Origin: Phaeacidiphilus oryzae TH49
GTDB lineage: Bacteria > Actinomycetota > Actinomycetes > Streptomycetales > Streptomycetaceae
NCBI RefSeq assembly: GCF_000744815.1
Contig: NZ_JQMQ01000004.1
Span: forward strand, 62,001 to 126,000
Direction of reading: 5' to 3'
Length of the DNA: 64,000 nt
Both the position numbers and the translations under genes were made by a program. The notes beneath the pieces were generated by a model. It saw only the letters and a program-made list of their open reading frames with translations, was not told the DNA's origin and ran no database searches. Shown here piece after piece: positions 19,343-27,809 of this stretch. Within the stretch, counting starts at the first letter, position 1. Every line of letters starts with the position of its first letter.

Positions 19343-19933
19343 TCAGCCGGCCGGCCTCCGCCCGGCCTCGCCGCGTACCCCGTCGAGCGCCAGCTCCAGG
19401 TGGCGGCGCCAGTCGGAGCCGCCCACCGGCCGGAAGTACATGGTGGCCATCACCCCGCGGGTGAGCAGCGGGAAGTCGGCGTAGCCGAAGTCCGCGCGGA
19501 GCGCCCCGGCGGCGACGGCGCGCTCGATGATCCGGGTGACGATCTCGCCGAACTCGGCCTTCTGCCGCTCCAGGCCCTCCCACTCGATGTCCCCGGCGCC
19601 CATCAGGGCGAGCTGGAAGCTGGCGTCGCCGTCGGCCGCCTCCAGATAGCTGCGCAGGGCGGTCTCGAAGGCCTCTCCCGGGTCCTCGATCCGCTCGGCG
19701 GCGCGGGCCAGGTCGGCCATCCCCTCGTAGCGCTCCCGGACCATCGCGGTGAAGAGCGCCTGCTTGCTCGGGAAGTGCCGGTAGAGGGTGCCGATCCCCA
19801 GGCCGCAGTGCGCGGCGATCTCCTCCATCTGGGCCTCGCGGCCGCGGAGGGCGAACAGCTCCCGCGCGGAGGCCATGATCCGCGCGCGGTTGCGGCGGGC
19901 GTCGGCGCGCAGCGGTCGTTCGGTCTCAGGCAT
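19343..19933 (-). CDS. TetR family transcriptional repressor
   Basis: This 196-residue protein has an N-terminal TetR helix-turn-helix. It starts with the basic helix RADARRNRARIMASARELF, and the recognition part reads CGLGIGTLYRHFPSKQALF. The C-terminal ligand-binding domain is helical and resembles the family with SbtR-like C-termini (YADFPLLTRGVMATMYF). It is divergent from the NmrA-like reductase, with 115 nt between them and a perfect operator in the gap. It probably represses the reductase and itself until an intermediate or product binds. No SARP heptamers precede it. Confidence 0.92.
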   Translation of the reverse strand: MPETERPLRADARRNRARIMASARELFALRGREAQMEEIAAHCGLGIGTLYRHFPSKQALFTAMVRERYEGMADLARAAERIEDPGEAFETALRSYLEAADGDASFQLALMGAGDIEWEGLERQKAEFGEIVTRIIERAVAAGALRADFGYADFPLLTRGVMATMYFRPVGGSDWRRHLELALDGVRGEAGRRPAG

Positions 19934-19959
19934 CGCTCGGCAATCGGATCCGGGGCGGA

Positions 19960-19989
19960 TTGACAAACGGAACCTTAGTTCACTATCGT
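19960..19989 (+). promoter_or_regulatory. -35/-10 promoter of the NmrA-like reductase gene
   Basis: A consensus TTGACA (19960-19965), an 18-nt spacer and TATCGT (19984-19989) point toward the reductase. This is the best sigma-70-type promoter in the cluster and differs from the SARP-dependent ones, which lack a good -35. Confidence 0.65.
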
Positions 19990-20003
19990 CCTGGAGACAA
20001 GAC

Positions 20004-20023
20004 GGAAGCGGACTTCCGCTTCC
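20004..20023. promoter_or_regulatory. 20-bp perfect palindromic TetR operator
   Basis: The arms GGAAGCGGA and TCCGCTTCC are exactly complementary around a 2-nt centre. The site begins 14 nt after the -10 hexamer, so a bound repressor would block transcription start or early elongation. It lies between the TetR gene and its divergent neighbour. Confidence 0.75.
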
Positions 20024-20048
20024 TATTGGCTTCTGCCTGGAGGTCTCC

Positions 20049-20930
20049 GTGCTCGTCATCACCGCTCCCACCGGCCAGATCGGCCGGCAGGTCCTGGAGA
20101 AGGTGCTCGAAGGAAACCAGCCGGTCCGGGTGGTGGTCCGCGACCCCGGCAGACTGCCGCAGCCGGTCCGTGAGCGGGTCGAGGTGGTCCAGGGGACGCA
20201 CTCCGACCCGGCGGTGCTGTCCGAGGCCTTCGCCGGCGCCGACACGGTCTTCTGGCTGGTGCCGCCGGACGTCCGCGCCGAGAGCGTGGAGGGCCATGTG
20301 CTGGGCTTCACCCGCCCGGCCTGCGACGCGATCAAGGACCAGGGCGTCCGGCGCGTGGTGGGGATCTCCACCCTGGGCCGCGGCCTGGCCAAGAACGCCG
20401 GCCAGGTGTCCGCCGCACTGGCCATGGACGACCTGATCGAGGCGACCGGTGTGGCCTACCGGGCGCTCCGGATGCCCGGCTTCATGGAGAACATGCTCCA
20501 GCAGGTGATGCCGCTGAAGGCCCAGGGGATGTTCTTCACCACCGTGGCCCTCGACCACAAGCTGCCCACCTGCGCCACCCGGGACATCGCCGGCAAGGCG
20601 GCAGGGCTGCTGCTGGACGACTCCTGGAGCGGGCAGGGCAGTGTGCCGGTGCTCGGCCCCGAGGACCTCTCGCCCGAGGACCAGGCCCGGATCATGACCG
20701 AGGTGCTCGGCCGCCCGGTCCGCGCCCAGCGGGTGCCCAGTGACGGCTATCTGGCCAACCTGACCCGGAACGGCATCGCCCCCGGCTGGGCCCGCGGGCT
20801 GGTCGACATGGCCACCGCGGTCGAGGAGCAGAACATCTACAACGCCGAGCCCCGCACTCCGGAGAACACCACCCCCACCACCTTCCGGCAGTGGTGCGAG
20901 GAGGTGCTCAAGCCCGCCTTCCTGAGCTGA
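20049..20930 (+). CDS. NmrA-like NAD(P)-binding reductase
   Basis: This 293-residue atypical SDR of the NmrA/HSCARG type starts at once with the nucleotide motif VITAPTGQIGRQVLE. The family segments GADTVFWLVPPDV and RVVGISTLGRG follow, together with a substrate region (RMPGFMENMLQQ). No YxxxK catalytic pair is evident, as in many NmrA-like proteins, so it may reduce a quinone or act as a redox sensor. The GTG at 20049 is preferred, with GGAGG upstream. It is transcribed alone from a TTGACA promoter with a TetR operator, and a strong terminator follows. Related genes occur in aromatic polyketide clusters. Confidence 0.82.
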   Translation: MLVITAPTGQIGRQVLEKVLEGNQPVRVVVRDPGRLPQPVRERVEVVQGTHSDPAVLSEAFAGADTVFWLVPPDVRAESVEGHVLGFTRPACDAIKDQGVRRVVGISTLGRGLAKNAGQVSAALAMDDLIEATGVAYRALRMPGFMENMLQQVMPLKAQGMFFTTVALDHKLPTCATRDIAGKAAGLLLDDSWSGQGSVPVLGPEDLSPEDQARIMTEVLGRPVRAQRVPSDGYLANLTRNGIAPGWARGLVDMATAVEEQNIYNAEPRTPENTTPTTFRQWCEEVLKPAFLS

Positions 20931-20951
20931 GTCGGCAGCGCCGAGGGCAGT

Positions 20952-20987
20952 GGGGCGCCCGGCCGGAGTGATCCGGCCGGGCGCCCC
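20952..20987 (+). terminator. Hairpin terminator after the NmrA-like gene
   Basis: Perfect 16-base arms (GGGGCGCCCGGCCGGA and its complement) with a GTGA loop are followed by TTGCGTTT. The next gene is convergent, so the hairpin may serve both directions. Confidence 0.8.
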
Positions 20988-21029
20988 TTGCGTTTCCGGC
21001 CTCGCCGGATGGGCCCGCGAGGCCGCCGG

Positions 21030-21458
21030 TCAGTCGTACTCGACCCGGCGCGAGCGGGTGAGGAGGCGGCCGTCCGCCTCCTCGACCAGGAGGTCGTGCA
21101 TCACGCAGCTGACGAAGACCGGCGGCTCGCCCGGGCGGACCTTGACCACCAGGCAGTACGCCGTCGCCCGCAGGCCGCCGCCGTCCGCCTGGCGCAGGTC
21201 GATCATGTTGACGAAGTGCCGCCGCTGCATGGGGTCGTCGGCGAACCGGCGGTGGAAGTCGGTGAGGTCCTCGACGATCCCCTCCCGGGTGCGGGCCGGG
21301 GTGCGGTCGGGGGTGTGGGCGAACTCCGCGTCCTCGGTGAAGGTGTCGGCGTAGCCGCGGATGTCGCGGCCGTCCAGCAGCTGCATCTGCGCCGCGTAGA
21401 AGCGCTGGACGCGGGGGTAGGCGGTGTCGAGGTCGATTCGGGCCGGAACTGTGGTCAT
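21030..21458 (-). CDS. NTF2/SnoaL-like protein
   Basis: This 142-residue protein shows the NTF2-like alpha+beta cone fold: a helical start (YPRVQRFYAAQMQLLDGRDIRGYADTF cut by a turn), then TEDAEFAHTP, and strands carrying HFVNMIDLRQADGGG and LLTRSRRVEYD. Small proteins of this type in aromatic polyketide clusters (SnoaL and ActVI-ORFA-like) act as cyclases, isomerases or accessory factors for pyran-ring formation. The catalytic residue cannot be assigned from sequence alone. It is transcribed alone from a SARP-type promoter that is back to back with that of the PKS operon, which supports pathway membership. Confidence 0.75.
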   Translation of the reverse strand: MTTVPARIDLDTAYPRVQRFYAAQMQLLDGRDIRGYADTFTEDAEFAHTPDRTPARTREGIVEDLTDFHRRFADDPMQRRHFVNMIDLRQADGGGLRATAYCLVVKVRPGEPPVFVSCVMHDLLVEEADGRLLTRSRRVEYD

Positions 21459-21505
21459 CGGCGCCTCCGTTCGGTTCGTGGCCGGCGCGGTCTCGTCGCC
21501 GGCCC

Positions 21506-21537
21506 AGTCTCGGCGCCGCCGCTAGAACATCGGTCGA
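21506..21537 (-). promoter_or_regulatory. SARP-type promoter of the SnoaL-like gene
   Basis: On the minus strand, TCGACCG (21531-21537) and TCTAGCG (21520-21526) are 11 nt apart. After 8 nt comes GAGACT (21506-21511). It lies about 50 nt before the ATG at 21458. Confidence 0.6.
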
Positions 21538-21559
21538 GAGCGGCCGCCCGGCGCGGCGG

Positions 21560-21602
21560 CCGAGCGCGTCTTGAGGTGCCTTCTAGGTGGCCTGGTTACG
21601 TT
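21560..21602 (+). promoter_or_regulatory. SARP-type promoter of the ketoreductase/PKS operon
   Basis: Heptamers CCGAGCG (21560), TTGAGGT (21571) and TCTAGGT (21582) step by 11 nt. After exactly 8 nt comes TACGTT (21597-21602), a full TANNNT hexamer. This is the best match in the window to the known SARP promoter layout. The ketoreductase ATG is 36 nt downstream. Confidence 0.72.
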
Positions 21603-21637
21603 GATCGCGATCCAGGACAGTCAGGAAGGGGAAGCGG

Positions 21638-22429
21638 ATGACCACGGCCGCAGACGCACAGCCGGTCGCCCTCGTCACCGGCGCCACCCGCGGGATCGGG
21701 CTGGAGATCGCCCGGATGCTGGCCGGGCGCGGTACCGCGGTGTACCTCTGCTCGCGCGACCACGAGGAGGCGGTGGCGACCGCCAAGGAGCTCCGGCGGC
21801 AGGGCGGCACCGCCGACGGGTGCGGCTGCGACGTGCGGTCGCCGGAGCAGATCCGCCGGCTGGTCGAGGGGGCGGTGGCCCGGTTCGGCCCGCTGGACAT
21901 CCTGGTCAACAACGCCGGCCGGCCGGGCGGCGGGGAGACCGCGCGGATCGACGACGAGCTCTGGTGCGATGTCATCGAGACCAACCTCAACAGTGTCTTC
22001 CGCGTCACCAGGGAGGCACTGACCACCGGCGGGATGCTCGGCCGGGGCAGCGGCCGGATCGTCAACATCGCCTCCACCGGCGGGAAGCAGGGCGTGGTGC
22101 ACGCCACCCCGTACTCGGCGTCCAAGCACGGGGTGGTGGGCTTCACCAAGGCCCTGGGCCTGGAACTGGCCAGGACCGGGATCACCGTGAACGCGGTCTG
22201 CCCGGGCTTCGTCGAGACGCCCATGGCCGAGCAGGTACGCGGGCACTACGCCGGCATCTGGGGGGTGGACGAGGCCGAGGCGCACGCCCGGATCACCGCC
22301 CGCGTCCCGATCGGCCGCTATGTGGAGCCCGGCGAGGTGGCCGCCATGGTGGAGTACCTGATCGGCCCCGGAGCGGCGGCCGTCACCGCGCAGGCGCTCA
22401 ACGTCTGCGGCGGCCTCGGAAACTACTGA
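21638..22429 (+). CDS. Polyketide ketoreductase (ActIII-type SDR)
   Basis: This 263-residue classical SDR has the cofactor motif GATRGIG (from residue 16), NNAG, and the catalytic pair Tyr159-Lys163 in YSASK. The C-terminal part resembles C9-ketoreductases of aromatic PKSs (GFVETPMAEQVRGHYAGIW and ITARVPIGRYVEPGEVAAMV). It should reduce the C9 ketone of the nascent poly-beta-ketone with NADPH, which directs first-ring formation. It heads a long operon containing the minimal PKS. GGAAGGGG lies 6 nt before the ATG. Confidence 0.93.
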   Translation: MTTAADAQPVALVTGATRGIGLEIARMLAGRGTAVYLCSRDHEEAVATAKELRRQGGTADGCGCDVRSPEQIRRLVEGAVARFGPLDILVNNAGRPGGGETARIDDELWCDVIETNLNSVFRVTREALTTGGMLGRGSGRIVNIASTGGKQGVVHATPYSASKHGVVGFTKALGLELARTGITVNAVCPGFVETPMAEQVRGHYAGIWGVDEAEAHARITARVPIGRYVEPGEVAAMVEYLIGPGAAAVTAQALNVCGGLGNY

Positions 22430-22446
22430 GAAGGGCGGCTCCCGAG

Positions 22447-23589
22447 ATGCCGAGCATCGCACCGCCGGCCACCGGCGCCGGATCGCTGATGGCCCAGTGC
22501 CTCTACTACCTCCCGCGTCTGATGTTCCTCAACACCCGCTATGCCCCGCAGACCCACTGGGGCGACGTCGCCATGGTGCTGCGCTCCTTCCCGGAGGGCA
22601 GTGGGGACGTCGGCACCCCGGAGTTCTGGGCGGCCTGGCAGGCCGGCTGGATCGCCCAGGGCGAGCGGTACGCCGCCCAGGCCGCCCGCTCGACCACCGC
22701 GGCCGGGCGGATCCGCGCCGAGCGCGGGGCGTCGGTCAGCTACCACTGGTCCGAGTTCATGGACTTCGGCGACCGGCGGCGCAAGCTCCGGCTGCGCGGC
22801 GAGGTCCGCGAGCACTTCCTGCGCAGCCTGGACGGCGCCGGCCTCGACCTCGCCCACGGGGAGGTGCGGCTGGACGGCGGCCTCCAGGCACCGTACTGGC
22901 TGATCCGGCCGCCCGCGCGGGGCGCCGGGGACGGCCCGGTGCCCTGCGTCCTGATGTCCAACGGCCTGGACTCGATGACCGAGGTGGAGGTGCTCGCGCT
23001 GGCCGAGCCCTATCTGGAGCGCGGGATCGCGGCGCTCCTCTTCGAGGCCCCCGGCCAGGGCATCCAGGTCGGCCAGACCCCGCTGCTGCTGGAGCTGGAG
23101 ACGGTGGTCGCCGAGCTGGTCGAGGTGCTGCGCCGGGAGCCGGGGATCGCGGCCGACCGGCTGGCCTTCTTCGGGATCAGCTTCGGTGGCTACTTCACCC
23201 TGCGGATCGCCCAGCGGCTGGGCTCGCTCTTCCGCTGCCTGGTGAACCTGTCCGGAGGTCCGCGGGTCGCCCCCTTCGACGGGCTGCCGCGCCGGCTGAA
23301 GGACGACTTCCGGTTCGTCCTCGCCTGCGGGGAGCCGGTGGACATGCAGGCCCGCTTCGACGCGCTGGAACTGGACCCGGCCGACCGGCCCGGGGCCCCC
23401 GTGCTGAGCGTCCACGGCGACCGGGACGACATCTTCCCGCTCGCCGGGATGCGGGAGCTGGACCGGGCCTGGGGGGAGCGGCACCGGCTCGTGGTCCACG
23501 AGGGCGAGGCCCACATCTGCCCGAACCTGGTCAACCTGTGGAGCACCGACGCGGCCGACTGGGTCGCCGACCGGCTCGGGCAGGCGTAG
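22447..23589 (+). CDS. Alpha/beta hydrolase
   Basis: This 380-residue protein has a helical N-terminal cap region and a hydrolase core from about residue 150. The nucleophile elbow FFGISFGGYF places Ser245. The acid lies near SVHGDRDDIFPL and the His near VVHEGEAHICPNLVNLW. The layout resembles FrsA/DUF1100-like and 2,6-dihydroxypseudooxynicotine hydrolase-like enzymes, some of which cleave C-C bonds. In this operon it could act as a thioesterase, an editing hydrolase or a C-C hydrolase on the polyketide; sequence alone does not decide. It lies 17 nt after the ketoreductase. Confidence 0.8.
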   Translation: MPSIAPPATGAGSLMAQCLYYLPRLMFLNTRYAPQTHWGDVAMVLRSFPEGSGDVGTPEFWAAWQAGWIAQGERYAAQAARSTTAAGRIRAERGASVSYHWSEFMDFGDRRRKLRLRGEVREHFLRSLDGAGLDLAHGEVRLDGGLQAPYWLIRPPARGAGDGPVPCVLMSNGLDSMTEVEVLALAEPYLERGIAALLFEAPGQGIQVGQTPLLLELETVVAELVEVLRREPGIAADRLAFFGISFGGYFTLRIAQRLGSLFRCLVNLSGGPRVAPFDGLPRRLKDDFRFVLACGEPVDMQARFDALELDPADRPGAPVLSVHGDRDDIFPLAGMRELDRAWGERHRLVVHEGEAHICPNLVNLWSTDAADWVADRLGQA

Positions 23590-23611
23590 CCGGGCGAGCG
23601 AGGGAGCGCAC

Positions 23612-24087
23612 ATGCAGGCCCAGCAGGGCATCGGCGACCGGGAACTGCTCGGTCCCTGGCGGCTGACGTCGCACTACTTCCTCGAGCCGGACGGCTCGAC
23701 CGGGCCCGGCCCGTGCGGAGAGCGGGCCGAGGGACTACTGATCTACGAGGCGCACGGATACATGTCCGCCGCGCTGATGGCCGGCGCCGGCTCCGGGGCC
23801 GGCTCCGGGCCGCGGTGCCGTACCTGGGCTACTCCGGGCGCTGGCGGGTGGCCGGCGACCGGCTCGTCCACCGCGTCGCCGTCGGCTCCCACGCCCGGGT
23901 GGTGGGCACCGAGCAGATCCGGGAGGCCCGGCTGGAGGGGGACCGGCTGACCCTGCGCGAGAGCCTGGGCGCGGGCCGGTACCTGGTACTGGAGTGGCGG
24001 CGGGCCGAACCGGCCGCGGCCGCGATGGCTGGTGAGGAGAGGACCATGCAGAGGAACGGCTTCGAGACCACCGGGGGCGGCAGGTGA
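23612..24087 (+). pseudogene. Lipocalin-like domain protein, frameshifted
   Basis: The first part, from ATG 23612, reads GPWRLTSHYFLEPDGSTGPG and LLIYEAHGYMSAALM, the start of the lipocalin-like domain (about 140 aa). The rest of the domain is in another frame: YLGYSGRWRVAGDRLVHRV, then VVGTEQIREARLEGDRLTLRE, ending at 24087. Joining them needs one extra base, best placed at the GGG run 23807-23809 (a fourth G restores the frame). The stop overlaps the KS-alpha GTG start (GTGA), as expected for a coupled gene. Such small proteins bind hydrophobic ligands and are often found in polyketide clusters. Whether the break is real or a sequencing error is open. Confidence 0.75.
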
Positions 24088-25352
24088 GCCGCCGGGTGGC
24101 GATCACCGGACTGGGCGTACGGGCGCCCGGGGGAGCGGGCCGGGACGCGTTCTGGCGGCTCCTCTCCGAGGGACGCACGGCGACCCGGCGGATCTCCTTC
24201 TTCGACCCCTCCCCGTACCGCTCCCAGGTGGCCGCCGAGGTGGACTTCGACGCCGCCGCGGAGGGCCTGACGCCCCGGGAGGTCCGGCGGATGGACCGGG
24301 CCACCCAGTTCGCGGTGGTCTGCGCCCGGGAGGCGGTGGCCGACAGCGGGCTCGACCCGGCGGCACTGCCGCCGCACCGGGTCGGGGTGAGCCTGGGCAG
24401 TGCGGTCGCCGCCGCCACCAGCCTGGAGCAGGAGTACCTGGTGCTCTCGGACTCCGGCAGGCGCTGGGAGATGACGCCTGAGCACCTCTCCCCGCACATG
24501 TTCGACTACATGATCCCCAGCATCATGCCGGCCGAGATCGCCTGGGCGGTCGGCGCCGAGGGGCCGGTGGCGATGGTGTCCAACGGCTGCACCTCGGGGC
24601 TGGACTCGGTCGGCCACGCCGCCGCGCTGATCCGGGAGGGCAGCGCGGACGTCATGGTGGCGGGCGCCGCGGACACCCCGATCACCCCGATCGTGGTGGC
24701 CAGCTTCGACGCGATCAAGGCCACCACGACCTACAACGACGACCCGGAGCACGCCTCCCGGCCCTTCGACGGCACCCGCAACGGCTTCGTCCTGGCCGAG
24801 GGCGCGGCGATGTTCGTCCTGGAGGACCTGGCGGCCGCCCAGCGGCGGGGGGCGCATGTCTACGCCGAGATCGGCGGGTACGCCACCCGCTGCAACGCCT
24901 ACCACATGACCGGCCTCAAGGCGGACGGCCGGGAGATGACCGAGGCGATCAGGGCCGCCCTGGACCAGGCCAGGCTGGACCCCACCGCGGTGGACTACGT
25001 CAACGCCCACGGCTCCGGCACCAAGCAGAACGACCGGCACGAGACCGCGGCCTTCAAGCGCAGCCTGGGCGAGCACGCCTACCGCACCCCGGTCAGCTCG
25101 ATCAAGTCCATGGTCGGCCACTCGCTGGGGGCGATCGGCTCGGTGGAGATCGCCGCCTCGCTGCTGGCGATCGAGCGGCAGCTCGTGCCGCCGACCGCCA
25201 ACCATCAGGTCAGGGACCCCGAGTGCGATCTGGACTATGTGCCGAGGGAGGCCAGGGAGCACCGCACCGACACCGTGCTGACGGTCGGCAGCGGCTTCGG
25301 AGGCTTCCAGAGCGCGATGGTGCTCGGCAGGGTGAAGGAGCGGGCGGCATGA
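24084..25352 (+). CDS. Type II PKS ketosynthase alpha
   Basis: This 422-residue KS has the active-site Cys169 in [10 protein letters not shown], the same number as in the actinorhodin KS. The catalytic histidines are in [12 protein letters not shown] and [12 protein letters not shown]. It forms a heterodimer with the chain length factor and catalyses decarboxylative condensations of malonyl-ACP. The overall match is to aromatic type II KS enzymes rather than FabF. The GTG at 24084 overlaps the stop of the lipocalin-like gene, and its stop overlaps the next ATG. Confidence 0.97.
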   Translation: MSRRVAITGLGVRAPGGAGRDAFWRLLSEGRTATRRISFFDPSPYRSQVAAEVDFDAAAEGLTPREVRRMDRATQFAVVCAREAVADSGLDPAALPPHRVGVSLGSAVAAATSLEQEYLVLSDSGRRWEMTPEHLSPHMFDYMIPSIMPAEIAWAVGAEGPVAMVSNGCTSGLDSVGHAAALIREGSADVMVAGAADTPITPIVVASFDAIKATTTYNDDPEHASRPFDGTRNGFVLAEGAAMFVLEDLAAAQRRGAHVYAEIGGYATRCNAYHMTGLKADGREMTEAIRAALDQARLDPTAVDYVNAHGSGTKQNDRHETAAFKRSLGEHAYRTPVSSIKSMVGHSLGAIGSVEIAASLLAIERQLVPPTANHQVRDPECDLDYVPREAREHRTDTVLTVGSGFGGFQSAMVLGRVKERAA

Positions 25353-26578
25353 GTGTGATCACCGGTGTGGGCGTGGTCGCGCCGAACGGTGTGGGCGTCA
25401 AGGAGTTCTGGGCCGCGACACTGTCCGGCCGGGGTGGCATCGGCGAGCTCGACCGCTTCGACACCGCGGGGCTGCCCGCCCGGCTGGCCGGGCAGGTCGC
25501 CCTGGAGGCGGCGCAGTACCTGCCCAGCCGGCTGCTGCCGCAGACCGACGTGTCCACCAGGATGGCACTGATCGCCGCACAGGCCGCGATCGAGGACGCC
25601 GAGCTGGACACCGAGGCCACCACCGACTACGACATGGGCGTGGTGACCGCCAACGCCTCCGGCGGCTTCGCGTTCACCCACCGCGAGTTCAACAAGCTGT
25701 GGTCGCGCGGCTCCCAGCACGTCAGCGCCTACGAGTCGTTCGCCTGGTTCTACGCGGTCAACACCGGCCAGATCTCCATCCGGCACGGGATGCGGGGCCC
25801 GGGCTGCGCGCTGGTCGCGGAGCAGGCCGGGGGGCTCGACGCGCTCGGCCAGGCCCGGCGCGGCCTCCGGGCCGGCACGCCGGTGATGGTGGCCGGCGGT
25901 GTGGACTCGGCCCTCGACCCCTGGGGCTGGGTCTCCCACCTCTCCAGCGGCCGGGTCAGCACCGACCCCGACCCCCGCACCGCGTACCGGCCCTTCGACG
26001 GCCGGGCCGGCGGCTACGTCCCCGGTGAGGGGGGCGCGATCTGCGTACTGGAGGACGCCGCGGCGGCCCGCGCCCGGGGCGCCACCGGCTACGGCGAACT
26101 CGCCGGGTACGCCGCCACCTTCGACCCCCCGCCGGACAGCGGGCGCCCGCCGGGGCTCCGCCGGGCCGCCGAACTCGCCCTGGCGGACGCCGGGGTCGCG
26201 GCGGAGGAGGTGGACGTGGTCTACGCCGACGCGGCCGGCGTCCCCGAGCTGGACCGGGCCGAGGCCCAGGCGATCCGGGAGGTCTTCGGGAACCGGCGGG
26301 TGCCGGTCACCGCGCCCAAGGCGCTCACCGGCCGGCTGTTCTCCGGCGGCGGGCCGCTGGACGTGGTGTGCGCCCTGATGAGCATGCGGGAGCGGGTGAT
26401 CCCGCCGACCTTCGGCACCGCCTCGGTACCCGACGCGTACGGGATCGACCTGGTGACCGGCGAGCCGCGGGAGGCCCGGGTGGAGACCGCCCTGGTGCTG
26501 GCCCGGGGGCGCTGGGGCTTCAACTCGGCCGTAGTCCTCAAGGGCGCGCGGCCCGGCGGAGGAGGAGAGCGACTGTGA
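25349..26578 (+). CDS. Type II PKS chain length factor (KS beta)
   Basis: This 409-residue KS homologue has the catalytic Cys replaced by Gln159 in [12 protein letters not shown], the hallmark of a chain length factor. The second catalytic His is also lost ([12 protein letters not shown] where KS-alpha has VNAHGSGT). It pairs with KS-alpha and sets chain length. The gating residues that separate octaketide from longer chains could not be judged without an alignment. The ATG overlaps the KS-alpha stop (ATGA), which ensures equal synthesis. Confidence 0.96.
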   Translation: MSVITGVGVVAPNGVGVKEFWAATLSGRGGIGELDRFDTAGLPARLAGQVALEAAQYLPSRLLPQTDVSTRMALIAAQAAIEDAELDTEATTDYDMGVVTANASGGFAFTHREFNKLWSRGSQHVSAYESFAWFYAVNTGQISIRHGMRGPGCALVAEQAGGLDALGQARRGLRAGTPVMVAGGVDSALDPWGWVSHLSSGRVSTDPDPRTAYRPFDGRAGGYVPGEGGAICVLEDAAAARARGATGYGELAGYAATFDPPPDSGRPPGLRRAAELALADAGVAAEEVDVVYADAAGVPELDRAEAQAIREVFGNRRVPVTAPKALTGRLFSGGGPLDVVCALMSMRERVIPPTFGTASVPDAYGIDLVTGEPREARVETALVLARGRWGFNSAVVLKGARPGGGGERL

Positions 26579-26616
26579 GCGGCAACCGGACGACGAGCGA
26601 GCGGAAGGGTGACGGC

Positions 26617-26859
26617 ATGGACATCGACCAGCTGCGCGGAATACTGATCGCCTGCGCGGGCGGGGAGGACAACGAGGCGCTGCACGGCGAGATCGCCGAC
26701 CTCTCCTTCGAGGACCTCGGCTACGACTCGCTGGCCCTGATCGAGACCGCGGCCCGGCTGAAGCTGGACCACGGGGTGGACATCCCGGACGAGCTGATCA
26801 CCGAGGTCGGCACGCCCGCCGAGCTGCTGAAGCTGGTCAACGAGCGGATCGCGGCCTGA
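26617..26859 (+). CDS. Polyketide acyl carrier protein
   Basis: This 80-residue ACP has the phosphopantetheine Ser38 in DLGYDSLALIETAARL, the sequence typical of aromatic type II ACPs. The chain begins MDIDQLRGILIACAGG, and the rest is acidic and helical. The ATG at 26617 was chosen because it starts the conserved helix and has GGAAGGG upstream; an in-frame GTG at 26575 overlaps the chain length factor stop (GTGA) and would add 14 residues. It completes the minimal PKS. No malonyl transferase is in the cluster, so the fatty acid enzyme probably loads it. Confidence 0.95.
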   Translation: MDIDQLRGILIACAGGEDNEALHGEIADLSFEDLGYDSLALIETAARLKLDHGVDIPDELITEVGTPAELLKLVNERIAA

Positions 26860-26861
26860 CC

Positions 26862-27791
26862 ATGCCCATCTCGATGACCCACACCCGGCTGGTGGCGGCA
26901 CCGGCCGAGGACATCTACCGGATCATCGCCGACGTGACCCTCTGGCCGGTGGTCTTCGGCCCGACCGTGGACGTACGGCACCTGGCGCGCTCCGAGCGCT
27001 CCGAGCGGTTCCAGCTGTGGGCGGTGGTCGGCGGAGAGGTGAACACCTGGATCTCCCGGCGGGAGCTCGATCCGGTGGCCCGCACGGTGGAGTTCCGGCA
27101 GGAGCGCACCCATCCGCCGATCACCGCGATGGCCGGCCGGTGGTCCCTGCAGCCCCTGCGGGACGGCCGCACCGAGGTACGGCTCGACCACGCCTTCTCG
27201 GTGGCGGACGCCGGGGCCGAGGCGACGATCAGGGCGGCGGTGGACCGCAACAGCGCCGAGGAGCTGGCCGCGCTGGGGCGGATCGCCGAGCTCGGCCACC
27301 CCGTCGACCGGGTGGTCGACACCTTCTCGGACACCGTGCTGGTCAAGGGCTCCCCCGAGGAGGCATACGAGTTCATCCGGCGCAGCGACCTGTGGCCGGG
27401 CCGGCTGCCCCATGTGGCCAGGGTCGACCTCGTCGAGGACGCCGCCGGGGTGCAGCGGATGGAGATGGACACCGTCACCGGCGACGGCGCCGCGCACACC
27501 ACCAGGTCCGTCCGGATCTGCCGGGGCCCCTCGGAGATCGCCTACAAGCAGCTGCTGCCGCCCACCATGCTGCTCGGCCACAGCGGCCGCTGGACGTTCA
27601 CCGCGGTGGACGCCGGCGCCCGGGTCACCGCGACCCACACCGTGGCGATCGACCCCGCCGCCGCCCGCGAGGCGCTGGGCGGGGAGCGCGGCCTGGACGA
27701 GGTCCGCGAGCACCTGCGCGCGGCCCTCGGCGGCAACACCCGGGCCACCCTGGCCAAGGCCGGCGCCTTCGCGGCCGAGAGCCTCCACTGA
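26862..27791 (+). CDS. Di-domain aromatase/cyclase (ActVII-type)
   Basis: This 309-residue protein has two SRPBCC (START-like) domains, about residues 1-150 and 155-309, each starting with the strand/helix pattern seen in APAEDIYRIIADVTLWPVVF and SPEEAYEFIRRSDLWPGRLP. Di-domain enzymes of this length accompany C9-reduced polyketides and carry out first-ring cyclisation/aromatisation (C7-C12). The presence of a C9-ketoreductase fits this. It starts 2 nt after the ACP stop, so translation is coupled. This enzyme is the main reason to call the PKS aromatic rather than polyene-type. Confidence 0.92.
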   Translation: MPISMTHTRLVAAPAEDIYRIIADVTLWPVVFGPTVDVRHLARSERSERFQLWAVVGGEVNTWISRRELDPVARTVEFRQERTHPPITAMAGRWSLQPLRDGRTEVRLDHAFSVADAGAEATIRAAVDRNSAEELAALGRIAELGHPVDRVVDTFSDTVLVKGSPEEAYEFIRRSDLWPGRLPHVARVDLVEDAAGVQRMEMDTVTGDGAAHTTRSVRICRGPSEIAYKQLLPPTMLLGHSGRWTFTAVDAGARVTATHTVAIDPAAAREALGGERGLDEVREHLRAALGGNTRATLAKAGAFAAESLH

Positions 27792-27809
27792 CCCGGACCG
27801 GGAGCGGAG

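Noticed and set aside
24084-26859. Highly reducing type II PKS (polyene) as in manumycin-family C5N clusters
   Set aside because: No dehydratase of the hot-dog type is present, whereas an ActVII-type aromatase/cyclase and an ActIV-like cyclase are. Phylogeny could still overturn this.
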